Source: JANYJJ01 sp031386065
GTDB taxonomy: Bacteria; Pseudomonadota; Gammaproteobacteria; Burkholderiales; Burkholderiaceae_C
Direction: 5' to 3'
DNA: 7,089 bases
NCBI GenBank assembly: GCA_031386065.1
Contig: JANNBZ010000217.1
Span: forward strand, 1-7,089
The notes below the pieces were generated by a model. It saw only the letters and a list, made by a program, of their open reading frames with translations. It did not search any database and was not told where the DNA came from. Shown here one piece after another: positions 1 to 5,181 of the stretch. The number at the start of each line of letters is the position of its first letter. The first letter of the stretch is position 1. The translations under genes were made by a program, and so were the position numbers.

Positions 1-440
1 CGGTGCGCGTAGTAGATCGGCGCGGGCATCAGCTCGGGCGTCTCGTTGCAGGCGTAGCCGAACATCAGGCCCTGGTCGCCGGCGCCGGTGTTCATGACAT
101 CGTCGCTGGCGTGGTCGACGCCCTGCGCGATGTCGTTGCTCTGCTTGTCGTAGGCCACCAGCACGGCGCAGCCTTTGTAGTCGATGCCGTAGTCGGTGTT
201 GTCGTAGCCGATGCGCTTGATGGTGTCGCGCGCGACCTGGATGTAGTCGACGTGCGCGTTGGTGGTGATCTCGCCGGCCAGCACCACCAGACCGGTGTTG
301 CACAGGGTCTCGGCGGCCACGCGGGACAGCGGGTCCTGCTTGAAGATGGCGTCGAGAATGGCGTCGGAAATCTGGTCGGCCACCTTGTCGGGGTGGCCCT
401 CAGAGACGGATTCGGAAGTGAAAAGGAAGTCGTTCGACAC
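1..440 (-). CDS. metK: S-adenosylmethionine synthetase, N-terminal part (runs off left edge)
   Basis: MetK makes S-adenosylmethionine from methionine and ATP in the cytoplasm, releasing phosphate and pyrophosphate. Only the first 146 codons are present; the family is usually about 385-395 residues. Reading the minus strand from 440, the protein begins (V/M)SNDFLFTSESVSEGHPDKV. It shows the ATP/methionine-binding SEGHPDK motif at residues 13-19 and the GAGDQG loop at 119-124, followed by LMFGYACNET, all hallmarks of the family. The start is a GTG (438-440 on the plus strand). It is supported by a GGAG Shine-Dalgarno site 7 nt upstream and by exact agreement with the usual MetK N-terminus (MANDFLFTSES). 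The gene is divergent from the acyltransferase gene at 618 and has a leader of about 160 nt if the TATAAT at 606-611 is its promoter. Identification is essentially certain; only the C-terminus is missing. Confidence 0.97.
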   Translation of the reverse strand, partial: MSNDFLFTSESVSEGHPDKVADQISDAILDAIFKQDPLSRVAAETLCNTGLVVLAGEITTNAHVDYIQVARDTIKRIGYDNTDYGIDYKGCAVLVAYDKQSNDIAQGVDHASDDVMNTGAGDQGLMFGYACNETPELMPAPIYYAH

Positions 441-447
441 GCTGAAG

Positions 448-451
448 CTCC
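448..451 (-). promoter_or_regulatory. Ribosome binding site of metK
   Basis: On the minus strand GGAG lies 7 nt before a GTG codon. This site decides the GTG start of metK at 440, because there is no in-frame ATG that would fit the conserved N-terminus. Confidence 0.75.
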
Positions 452-605
452 AAAGAAAGATGAACCAGGTTGCACACTGCGTTGCCGACCTGAAACCCCT
501 TGGAGGAGCGGCGAACGCTTTAGCAGAATTTTTTGAGCTTGCGCCCGGCAGAATGCGTGCACCCTGCGTCGCCCTGCAAGTAGTTCATAACTCGGCGATG
601 GACTG

Positions 606-611
606 ATTATA
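606..611 (-). promoter_or_regulatory. Consensus TATAAT -10 box, probable metK promoter
   Basis: The minus strand reads a perfect TATAAT at 611-606. Transcription would begin near 599, giving metK a leader of about 160 nt. The -35 would fall inside the first codons of the rightward gene at about 628-635, where no good TTGACA match is seen, so the promoter is inferred from the -10 alone. The same bases read rightward give GATTAT (605-610), placed 7 nt before the ATG at 618. Confidence 0.45.
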
Positions 612-614
612 GGA
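611..614 (+). promoter_or_regulatory. Ribosome binding site of the first acyltransferase
   Basis: AGGA sits 3 nt before the ATG at 618 (AGGAAACATG). This is closer than ideal but a reasonable Shine-Dalgarno match. It fixes the ATG at 618 only if transcription starts upstream of about 610; with a start directed by GATTAT at 605-610 the mRNA would begin at or next to the ATG and would lack this site. Confidence 0.4.
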
Positions 615-617
615 AAC

Positions 618-1487
618 ATGCCGACCGTCTTTCGCTGGGTTGCCCGCTGCCCGTTGTGGTTGCTCCATTGGCTGGGTTTCGTCGTCGGCTGGATGAGCTA
701 CGCCTTGTCGCCCACGTACCGGCGCCGCTTCATCGCCAACGCGGCGCAGGCGGGCGTGGCGCCGGCTGCGGCTCGCCAGGCCATCGCTGAAGCCGGGCGG
801 GTGTTGATGGAGCTGCCCTACCTGTGGCTGCGGCCTGCGAATCAACGCATCCATCCGCAGGTCGTGTGGCAGGGTGACGCCTTGATAGACGCAGCACATG
901 CCCAGGGCCGCAGCATCGTTTTCCTGACACCGCACCTGGGCTGCTTCGAGGTCACCGCGCAGGCCTATGCCGAACGCCACGGGCCGATCACGGTGCTGTA
1001 CCGGCCGGCGCGCAAGGCATGGTTGCGCGACCTGGTCGACAGCGGGCGCAACCGGCCCGGGCTGGTGGCCGCGCCCGCCAACCTGGCGGGTGTGCGCCAG
1101 ATGCTGCGCGCCTTGAAGCGCGGCGAGGCGGTCGGTCTGCTGCCCGACCAGGTGCCACCCGACGGCATGGGCGTGTGGGCGCCTTTCTTCGGCCGCCCCG
1201 CCTACACGATGACGCTGGCGGCGCGCCTGGCGCAGCAAAGCGGCGCGCTGCCGCTGTTGATCTGGGGCGAGCGCTTGCCTCACGGGCGCGGCTACGTGGT
1301 GCGCGTGTCGGCCTTCGACGAGGCGTTGCCGATAGGCGCAGCGGCTCAGGCAGAATCCGCCGCGGCCGTGAACCGCGCCATGGAAGGCTTGATCCGCCAG
1401 TGCCCGCAGCAGTATTTGTGGGGCTACGACCGCTACAAACACGCAGCCGAGGTCGCCACCGCAGACCGCGCTGAACAAGAGGCCTGA
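618..1487 (+). CDS. Lysophospholipid/lipid A acyltransferase, LpxL/HtrB family (first copy)
   Basis: A 289-residue protein of the LpxL/LpxM (HtrB/MsbB) family. These inner-membrane enzymes move an acyl chain from acyl-ACP to the Kdo-lipid A precursor, forming a secondary acyl chain. Evidence: a hydrophobic N-terminal anchor at about residues 9-31 (several Trp and Leu) followed by a basic YRRRF; the catalytic HX4(D/E) motif as HLGCFE at 106-111; a YRP(A) stretch at 128-131; LLPDQVPP at 174-181; FFGRPAYTMTL at 190-200; and a C-terminal QYLWGYDRYK that corresponds to the family's QYLW-(H/x)-R-(F/Y)-K end. Length is typical (about 290-310). The ATG at 618 fits the anchor and has AGGA just upstream. 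The next gene, also an acyltransferase, starts 5 nt after this stop, so the two are surely co-transcribed. Chain length and acylation position cannot be read from sequence, so I give no symbol beyond the family; lpxL or htrB is the usual label. Confidence 0.93.
   Translation: MPTVFRWVARCPLWLLHWLGFVVGWMSYALSPTYRRRFIANAAQAGVAPAAARQAIAEAGRVLMELPYLWLRPANQRIHPQVVWQGDALIDAAHAQGRSIVFLTPHLGCFEVTAQAYAERHGPITVLYRPARKAWLRDLVDSGRNRPGLVAAPANLAGVRQMLRALKRGEAVGLLPDQVPPDGMGVWAPFFGRPAYTMTLAARLAQQSGALPLLIWGERLPHGRGYVVRVSAFDEALPIGAAAQAESAAAVNRAMEGLIRQCPQQYLWGYDRYKHAAEVATADRAEQEA
1477..1482 (+). promoter_or_regulatory. Ribosome binding site supporting a TTG start
   Basis: AAGAGG lies 10 nt upstream of the TTG at 1493, inside the last codons of the preceding gene. 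No in-frame ATG or GTG near here would keep the N-terminal membrane segment, so this site supports TTG as the real start. Confidence 0.55.
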
Positions 1488-1492
1488 GCGCG

Positions 1493-2368
1493 TTGACATC
1501 CCGTCTGTTCCTGGCCGCGCTGTGGCTCGCCCACTGGTTGCCGCTGCCGCTGCTGGCGGGCGCCGGGCGAATGCTCGGCCGCTTGCTGCATGCCACCGCC
1601 GCCTCGCGCCGCAGCGTGGCGCTGCGCAACGTGGCGATCTGTTTTCCGCAGTGGTCGCAGCCTGAACGCGACGCGCTGGTGCACGAGCACTTTCAATGGC
1701 TGGGCCGCAGTCTGCTCGAACGCGGGCTGCTTTGGTACGCACCGGTGTCGCGCCTGAAGCGGCTGATCCATGTGGAAGGCGATGTGTCGCTGGCCGAACG
1801 CAGCGAACGCCCGGTGATGTGGCTGGTGCCGCATTTCATGGGCCTCGACGTGGCGGGTGCCGCCACGCAGTTGTTCCAGACCCGGCGCGTCGGCTCCATC
1901 TACCAGGCGCAGAGCGATCCGGTGATGGACGCAGCCATTCGCGCGGGCCGCTTGCGCTTCGACCAGGGCGAGGTGTTCGCGCGCAGCGATTCGGCCAAGC
2001 CGCTGATCCGTGCCATCAAGCGCGGCGATGCGTTCTTCAACCTGCCCGACATGGACTTCGGTGCCCGCGACGCCGCGTTCGTGCCCTTCTTCGGCGTGCC
2101 TGCTGCCACCCTGCTCGCGCCGTCGCGCATGGCGCGCGCGCTGAACATGGTGGTGCAGCCGGTGCTGGCCGAAATGCTACCGGGCGGCCAGGGCTACCGG
2201 GTGCGCTTTCTGCCCGCGTGGACCGATTTCCCCAGCGACGACGCGCTGGCCGACACCGCCGCGATGAACCGCTGGATCGAGTCCGAGATTCGCGCCAACC
2301 CGGCGCAGTACCTGTGGGTGCACAAGCGCTTCAAGACGCGTCCGCCGGGTGAGGCCGGGCTTTATTGA
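1493..2368 (+). CDS. Lipid A biosynthesis acyltransferase, LpxL/HtrB family (second copy)
   Basis: A 291-residue LpxL/HtrB-family acyltransferase, predicted to add a second secondary acyl chain to the lipid A precursor at the inner membrane. It has an N-terminal hydrophobic segment (residues 4-24), the catalytic HX4D motif HFMGLD at 114-119, NLPDMDFG at 183-190, VPFFGVPAATL at 197-207, and the diagnostic C-terminal QYLWVHKRFKTRP at 272-284, which matches LpxL/LpxM ends closely. It differs strongly from the upstream copy (HX4D against HX4E, a different C-terminus), so these are diverged paralogues rather than a recent duplication. The start is a TTG at 1493. AAGAGG at 1477-1482 lies 10 nt before it, and the stop of the upstream gene (1485-1487) lies between this site and the TTG, which suggests translational coupling. 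Tandem acyltransferases next to dapF are, to my knowledge, usual in Burkholderiales. Confidence 0.94.
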   Translation: MTSRLFLAALWLAHWLPLPLLAGAGRMLGRLLHATAASRRSVALRNVAICFPQWSQPERDALVHEHFQWLGRSLLERGLLWYAPVSRLKRLIHVEGDVSLAERSERPVMWLVPHFMGLDVAGAATQLFQTRRVGSIYQAQSDPVMDAAIRAGRLRFDQGEVFARSDSAKPLIRAIKRGDAFFNLPDMDFGARDAAFVPFFGVPAATLLAPSRMARALNMVVQPVLAEMLPGGQGYRVRFLPAWTDFPSDDALADTAAMNRWIESEIRANPAQYLWVHKRFKTRPPGEAGLY

Positions 2369-2464
2369 GTGCCCCCAGGCCGACGACATACGCCGTCCGC
2401 CCCCCCGAGGGGATGCCGGAAAGTGGCAGAGCCACATTTCCTTGACGGCGCCGATAATCCGCAC
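2369..2464. repeat. GC-rich hairpin-containing intergenic element upstream of dapF
   Basis: Ninety-six bases between the second acyltransferase stop and the dapF ATG. A C-run (2372-2376) follows the stop almost at once. Two compact hairpins follow: CCCC/GGGG with a 2-3 nt loop (about 2402-2412), and GTGGC-AGA-GCCAC (2423-2435). There is no T-tract, so this is not a standard intrinsic terminator. The block resembles in style the larger one at 4977-5181, and I infer it is a degenerate member of a dispersed intergenic repeat family. Recurrence elsewhere in the genome cannot be checked here. Confidence 0.4.
2453..2458 (+). promoter_or_regulatory. -10-like GATAAT placed 6 nt before the dapF ATG
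   Basis: GATAAT matches the sigma70 -10 consensus at 5 of 6 positions and is followed by CCGCAC and then ATG. No Shine-Dalgarno sequence precedes the ATG. Together these suggest a leaderless dapF transcript starting at or next to the A of ATG. No good -35 is seen at 15-18 bp spacing, which keeps confidence low. Confidence 0.4.
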
Positions 2465-3319
2465 ATGAAATTGCGCTTCACCAAGATGCAGGGCGCGGGC
2501 AACGACTTCGTCGTGCTCGACGCCACGCAGTCGCCGCTGGCGTTGTCGGCGACGCAGTTGCGCCGGTTGGGCGACCGGCACTTCGGCGTCGGGGCCGACC
2601 AGATTCTGGTGGTCGAGCGCAGCGCCACCGCAGGGGTCGACTTTCGTTACCGCATTTTCAACGGCGGCAGCGGCGAAGAGGTCGAGCACTGCGGCAACGG
2701 CGCGCGCTGCTTTGTCCATTTCGTGCGGAGTCGCGGCCTGACCGACAAAACCCAGCTGCGGGTCGAGACGGTCAACAAGCTGCTCGAACTGCGACTGCAA
2801 ACCGATGGCCGCGTGACGGTCGACATGAACGCGCCGGTGTTCGACCTGGCTCAGGTGCCGTTCGACGCCGAGGGTTTGTCGCCGCACCCGTTGGGCGGCT
2901 TCGAGCGCTGGCCGCTCGATGTGGGCGGTGAGGTGCGCGAAGTCGCGGTGCTGTCGATGGGCAACCCGCACGCGGTGCAGATCGTGGCCGATGTGGACAG
3001 TGCGCCCGTCGCCACCGAAGGCGCGTCGATTCAGCAGCACCCGCGATTTCCGCAAGGCGTCAACGCCGGCTTCATGCAGATCGTCAGCCGCAGCCACATT
3101 CGCCTGCGCGTGTTCGAGCGCGGTGCCGGTGAAACGCTGGCCTGCGGCACCGGCGCCTGCGCGGCGGTGGTGGCCGGCATCCGGCTCGGCCTGCTCGACG
3201 CCGGCGTCGACGTGGACGCCCGCGGCGGACAACTGCACATCGAGTGGGCGGGGCTCGGCACTTCGGTGCTGATGACCGGCCCGGCCACGCCCGTTTTTGA
3301 AGGAGAGATCGAACTGTGA
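2465..3319 (+). CDS. dapF: Diaminopimelate epimerase
   Basis: DapF interconverts LL- and meso-diaminopimelate in the cytoplasm without a cofactor, the penultimate step to lysine and the source of meso-DAP for peptidoglycan. The 284-residue product has the usual length. It begins MKLRFTKMQGAGNDFVVLD, a classic DapF N-terminus, and carries the two-cysteine active site: C76 in EHCGNGARC and C227 in ACGTGACA. GNPHAV at 167-172 and the two symmetric halves also fit. The reading frame is open upstream to a GTG at 2369, but the extra 32 residues are low-complexity and not conserved in type, so the ATG at 2465 is chosen. The loop before C76 reads FNGGSGEEVEHC, one residue longer than FNADGSEVAQC of E. 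coli. The gene overlaps the next by 4 bp (GTGA), opening the dapF-DUF484-xerC cluster. Confidence 0.97.
   Translation: MKLRFTKMQGAGNDFVVLDATQSPLALSATQLRRLGDRHFGVGADQILVVERSATAGVDFRYRIFNGGSGEEVEHCGNGARCFVHFVRSRGLTDKTQLRVETVNKLLELRLQTDGRVTVDMNAPVFDLAQVPFDAEGLSPHPLGGFERWPLDVGGEVREVAVLSMGNPHAVQIVADVDSAPVATEGASIQQHPRFPQGVNAGFMQIVSRSHIRLRVFERGAGETLACGTGACAAVVAGIRLGLLDAGVDVDARGGQLHIEWAGLGTSVLMTGPATPVFEGEIEL
3300..3305 (+). promoter_or_regulatory. Ribosome binding site for the DUF484 gene
   Basis: AAGGAG, a strong Shine-Dalgarno match, lies within the last codons of dapF and 10 nt before the GTG at 3316. It supports that GTG as the start of the DUF484 gene. Confidence 0.7.
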
Positions 3320-4029
3320 ACAAGAGCGCTGGGGTGCAAGGCATCACCGAAGAAGACATTGCCAACTACCTGGCCAACACGCCAGCGTTTTTCGAGCGCC
3401 ACGCCGAATTGCTGAGCGCGGTGCAGCTGACCAGCCCGCACGGTGCGCGCGCCGTGTCGCTGCAGGAACGGCAGATGGAAATGCTGCGCGACAAGCTGAA
3501 AGGCATGGAGCAAAAGGTGATGGAGATGATTCGCCACGGCCAGGAAAACGTGGCCATCGCCGACAAGCTGCACCGCGTCACGCGCGCTGTGCTGCTCACC
3601 GCTGACCCGGCCGACTTGCCTGCGGTGCTGGTGAGCGAGCTGTCGCACCAGTTCTTGATCCCGCAGGCCGGCATCCGTGTCTGGGGCGCCGCACCCGCGT
3701 ACGCCGACCTGCCGTTCGCCGTCAAGGTGACCGACGACGCCAAGAGCTTCGCCGGCAGCCTGACGCTGCCGTACTGCGGCGTCAATTCCGGCTTCGAGGC
3801 CGCGGCCTGGCTCGGCGAGCCGACGGCCGCCGCGTCGCTGGCACTGATTCCGCTGCGCCACGGCGCGGGCTCGGTTGACGGCTCAGGGGCATTCTCTGGT
3901 GCATTCGGCATGCTGGTACTCGGCTCGCCCGACCCGACCCGCTACAGCGCCGACATGGGCACCGAGTTCCTGATGCGCATCGGCGAAATCGCCAGCGCCA
4001 GCCTGTCGCGCCTGCTGCCCGCCGGCTGA
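3316..4029 (+). CDS. DUF484 family protein (GAF-like), function unknown
   Basis: A 237-residue protein that I recognise as DUF484, the family of E. coli YigA, whose gene also sits between dapF and xerC. An N-terminal helical part (residues 9-40, ITEEDIANYLANTPAFFERH) leads into a predicted coiled coil at about 46-78 (LQERQMEMLRDKLKGMEQKV). A GAF-like domain follows from about 83 to the end, closing with GMLVLGSPDPTRYSADMGTEFL (198-219), the most typical stretch of the family. There is no signal peptide or membrane segment. The start is a GTG at 3316 overlapping the dapF TGA (GTGA), preceded by AAGGAG, so translation is probably coupled to dapF. Its biochemical role is not known. The conserved neighbourhood with xerC is suggestive but proves nothing. 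Confidence 0.9.
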   Translation: MNKSAGVQGITEEDIANYLANTPAFFERHAELLSAVQLTSPHGARAVSLQERQMEMLRDKLKGMEQKVMEMIRHGQENVAIADKLHRVTRAVLLTADPADLPAVLVSELSHQFLIPQAGIRVWGAAPAYADLPFAVKVTDDAKSFAGSLTLPYCGVNSGFEAAAWLGEPTAAASLALIPLRHGAGSVDGSGAFSGAFGMLVLGSPDPTRYSADMGTEFLMRIGEIASASLSRLLPAG

Positions 4030-4055
4030 CCGCGACCCCGCGCGCGGTGACTGCG

Positions 4056-4976
4056 ATGGAGTTCGACGCCGACATCCGCCGCCACCTGTTGCACCTGCAA
4101 GTGGAACGGCGCCTCGCCGCGCGCACGCTGGCGATGTACACCGAGGCCTTCACCCGCCTGCAAACCTTTGCTGCGGCCGCGCCGGTGGCCCTGCGCGACG
4201 TGCAGCCGCAGCATGTTCGGCATTGGGCCGGCGCCCTGCACCGGCAAGGCCTGGCGCCGGGCAGCATTGCGATCGTGCTGTCGGCCTGGCGCGGGCTGTA
4301 CCGCTGGCTGGGCCGCGACGGCCACGTGGCGCTGAACCCGGTCGAAGGGGTGCGCGCGCCGAAGGCGCCCAAACCGTTGCCGAAAGCCTTGCCGGTAGAC
4401 CAAGCCGTGCTGCTGGCCGAGCAGACCGACGCCACCGACTCGCCGCTGATGGCCGCGCGCGACCGCTGCCTGACCGAGCTGCTGTACGGCTGCGGCCTGC
4501 GGGTGGCCGAGCTGGTCGGGCTGGACGTGCAGGCCGGCGCTGCGGCGGCTGGCTGGATCGACGCCGCCGACGCGACCGCCCATGTGCTGGGCAAGGGCGG
4601 CAAGCGCCGCAGCGTGCCGGTCGGTGCAGCAGCGCTGCGGTCACTCGCTGCGTGGCTGCCACTGCGCGAGGGCATGGCCCACGCGGGCGAGCCGGCGCTG
4701 TTCGTCAGCAACCGCGGCACGCGGCTGACGCCCAGCCAGGTGCGCTCGCGCCTGAAGCTGCGCGCGCTGAAGGCCGGCCTGCCGACCCACCTTCACCCGC
4801 ACATGCTGCGCCATTCGTTCGCCTCGCACCTGCTGCAGTCGAGCGGTGATCTGCGCGCGGTGCAAGAGCTGCTGGGCCACGCCAGCATCGCCACCACGCA
4901 GGTCTACACCAAGCTGGATTTCGGGCACCTGTCGAAGGTGTATGACGCCGCCCATCCAAGAGCAAAGAAACGTTAG
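4056..4976 (+). CDS. xerC: Tyrosine recombinase XerC
   Basis: XerC, with XerD, resolves chromosome dimers by site-specific recombination at dif at the division septum. The 306-residue protein has an N-terminal SAM-like core-binding domain (about 1-100: RLAARTLAMYTEAFTRL; GSIAIVLSAWRGLYRWL) and a C-terminal catalytic domain. All catalytic residues are visible: R149 (GLRVAEL), K180 (GKGGKRR), H249 and R252 (HPHMLRHSFASHLL), H275 (LGHASIATT) and the nucleophile Y284 (VYTKLDF). The dapF-DUF484-xerC context favours XerC over XerD. A GTG at 4047 is an alternative start three codons upstream. I prefer the ATG at 4056 because GGTGA at 4046-4050 pairs with the 16S rRNA tail at suitable spacing. It follows the DUF484 stop by 26 nt and is probably in the same transcript. 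The HAD hydrolase gene (yigB) that follows xerC in E. coli is absent here. Confidence 0.95.
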   Translation: MEFDADIRRHLLHLQVERRLAARTLAMYTEAFTRLQTFAAAAPVALRDVQPQHVRHWAGALHRQGLAPGSIAIVLSAWRGLYRWLGRDGHVALNPVEGVRAPKAPKPLPKALPVDQAVLLAEQTDATDSPLMAARDRCLTELLYGCGLRVAELVGLDVQAGAAAAGWIDAADATAHVLGKGGKRRSVPVGAAALRSLAAWLPLREGMAHAGEPALFVSNRGTRLTPSQVRSRLKLRALKAGLPTHLHPHMLRHSFASHLLQSSGDLRAVQELLGHASIATTQVYTKLDFGHLSKVYDAAHPRAKKR

Positions 4977-4998
4977 CCCCCACGTCGCTCGCGCTCCT

Positions 4999-5024
4999 GC
5001 CATGGGGCTTGCAAGCCCCATGGC
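4999..5024. repeat. Perfect 26-bp palindrome
   Basis: The half-site GCCATGGGGCTTG is followed directly by its exact reverse complement, CAAGCCCCATGGC, with no spacer. In RNA it would fold into a long hairpin. In DNA it could form a cruciform or a dimer binding site. It lies 22 nt after the xerC stop codon. Confidence 0.85.
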
Positions 5025-5169
5025 CCTCACCAGCCAATCGCGAGCGCGCAGGCGCTCGCTCGGTGCGGGCTCGGCCCGCCCAAGGGGGCGCCAACCCAGC
5101 AGCCGGGAGACCCGGCCACGGTTGTTGCTTGAGGGGAGCTTCGCTGCGCTTGCTCGTCTGCTCGTCCAC

Positions 5170-5175
5170 CACAAT
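5170..5175 (+). promoter_or_regulatory. -10-like CACAAT placed 6 nt before the rlmI ATG
   Basis: CACAAT is followed by CCCGGC and the ATG at 5182, the same spacing and a similar trailing sequence as before dapF. No Shine-Dalgarno site is present. The hexamer matches TATAAT at only 4 of 6 positions and no clear -35 is seen, so the leaderless promoter rests mainly on the parallel with dapF. Confidence 0.3.
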
Positions 5176-5181
5176 CCCGGC

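Larger units (their letters stand above)
441..617. promoter_or_regulatory. Divergent metK / acyltransferase intergenic region with metK leader
   Basis: This 177-bp gap has no gene of its own; the open frames that cross it are shadows or out-of-frame extensions. It must carry promoters for metK (leftward) and the first acyltransferase (rightward). Visible elements are the AT-rich hexamers at 605-611 (see separate entry), a TTTTTT run at 529-534, and two small inverted repeats that would form hairpins in the metK leader RNA. One is CAGGT/ACCTG at 466-470 and 488-492, with an inner 3-bp extension. The other is AGCG/CGCT at 507-510 and 516-519. I do not recognise a known riboswitch class. Confidence 0.5.
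4977..5181. repeat. Hairpin-rich intergenic block after xerC
   Basis: A 205-bp gap without a gene. It holds, in order, a C-run directly after the xerC stop (4977-4981); a perfect 26-bp palindrome (4999-5024); a 7-bp stem CGAGCGC/GCGCTCG (5041-5058); GCGGGC-TCG-GCCCGC (5065-5079); and GCCGGG-AGA-CCCGGC (5102-5116). Two longer-range pairings could enclose these: GCCCCC (4976-4981) with GGGGGC (5084-5089), and CGCTCGCG (4986-4993) with CGCGAGCG (5039-5046). No T-tract follows any stem, so an ordinary intrinsic terminator is not supported. I infer a dispersed palindromic intergenic element of the kind common in GC-rich Burkholderiales. It may act in transcript 3'-end formation or stability. Confidence 0.6.

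Noticed and set aside
441..600. Known SAM riboswitch upstream of metK
   Set aside because: I could not match the conserved cores of the SAM riboswitch classes I know; only short generic hairpins are present.
1493..1498. TTGACA at the start of the second acyltransferase as a -35 box
   Set aside because: No -10-like hexamer lies 15-19 bp downstream; the match is simply the TTG start and second codon.
585..1742. Long minus-strand open frame (385 codons) across the first acyltransferase
   Set aside because: It is antisense to a clear LpxL-family gene, is Ala/Arg/Gln/His-rich as expected for a GC-rich shadow frame, and shows no recognisable domain.
2442..2458. Promoter made of TTGACG and GATAAT before dapF
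   Set aside because: The two hexamers are only 5 bp apart, far below the 15-19 bp needed; only the -10-like box is kept as a candidate.
2369..2464. N-terminal extension of dapF from a GTG at 2369
   Set aside because: The extra residues match no DapF N-terminus and lie over the hairpin element; MKLRFTKMQGAGNDF at 2465 is the conserved start.
2177..3238. Minus-strand open frame (353 codons) opposite dapF
   Set aside because: Antisense shadow of the well-supported dapF, with low-complexity composition and no motif.
4977..5116. Rho-independent terminator for the dapF-xerC cluster
   Set aside because: Stems are strong but none is followed by a T-tract, so I describe a structured repeat instead.
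4846..5181. N-terminal extension of rlmI into xerC
   Set aside because: It would overlap the catalytic end of xerC and add a non-homologous low-complexity stretch; the PUA domain begins at the ATG at 5182.
4977..5181. dif site, integration site or CRISPR array near xerC
   Set aside because: There is no 28-bp dif-like sequence with paired XerC/XerD arms, no regularly spaced repeats and no phage or integrase cargo; this XerC has the usual chromosomal context.
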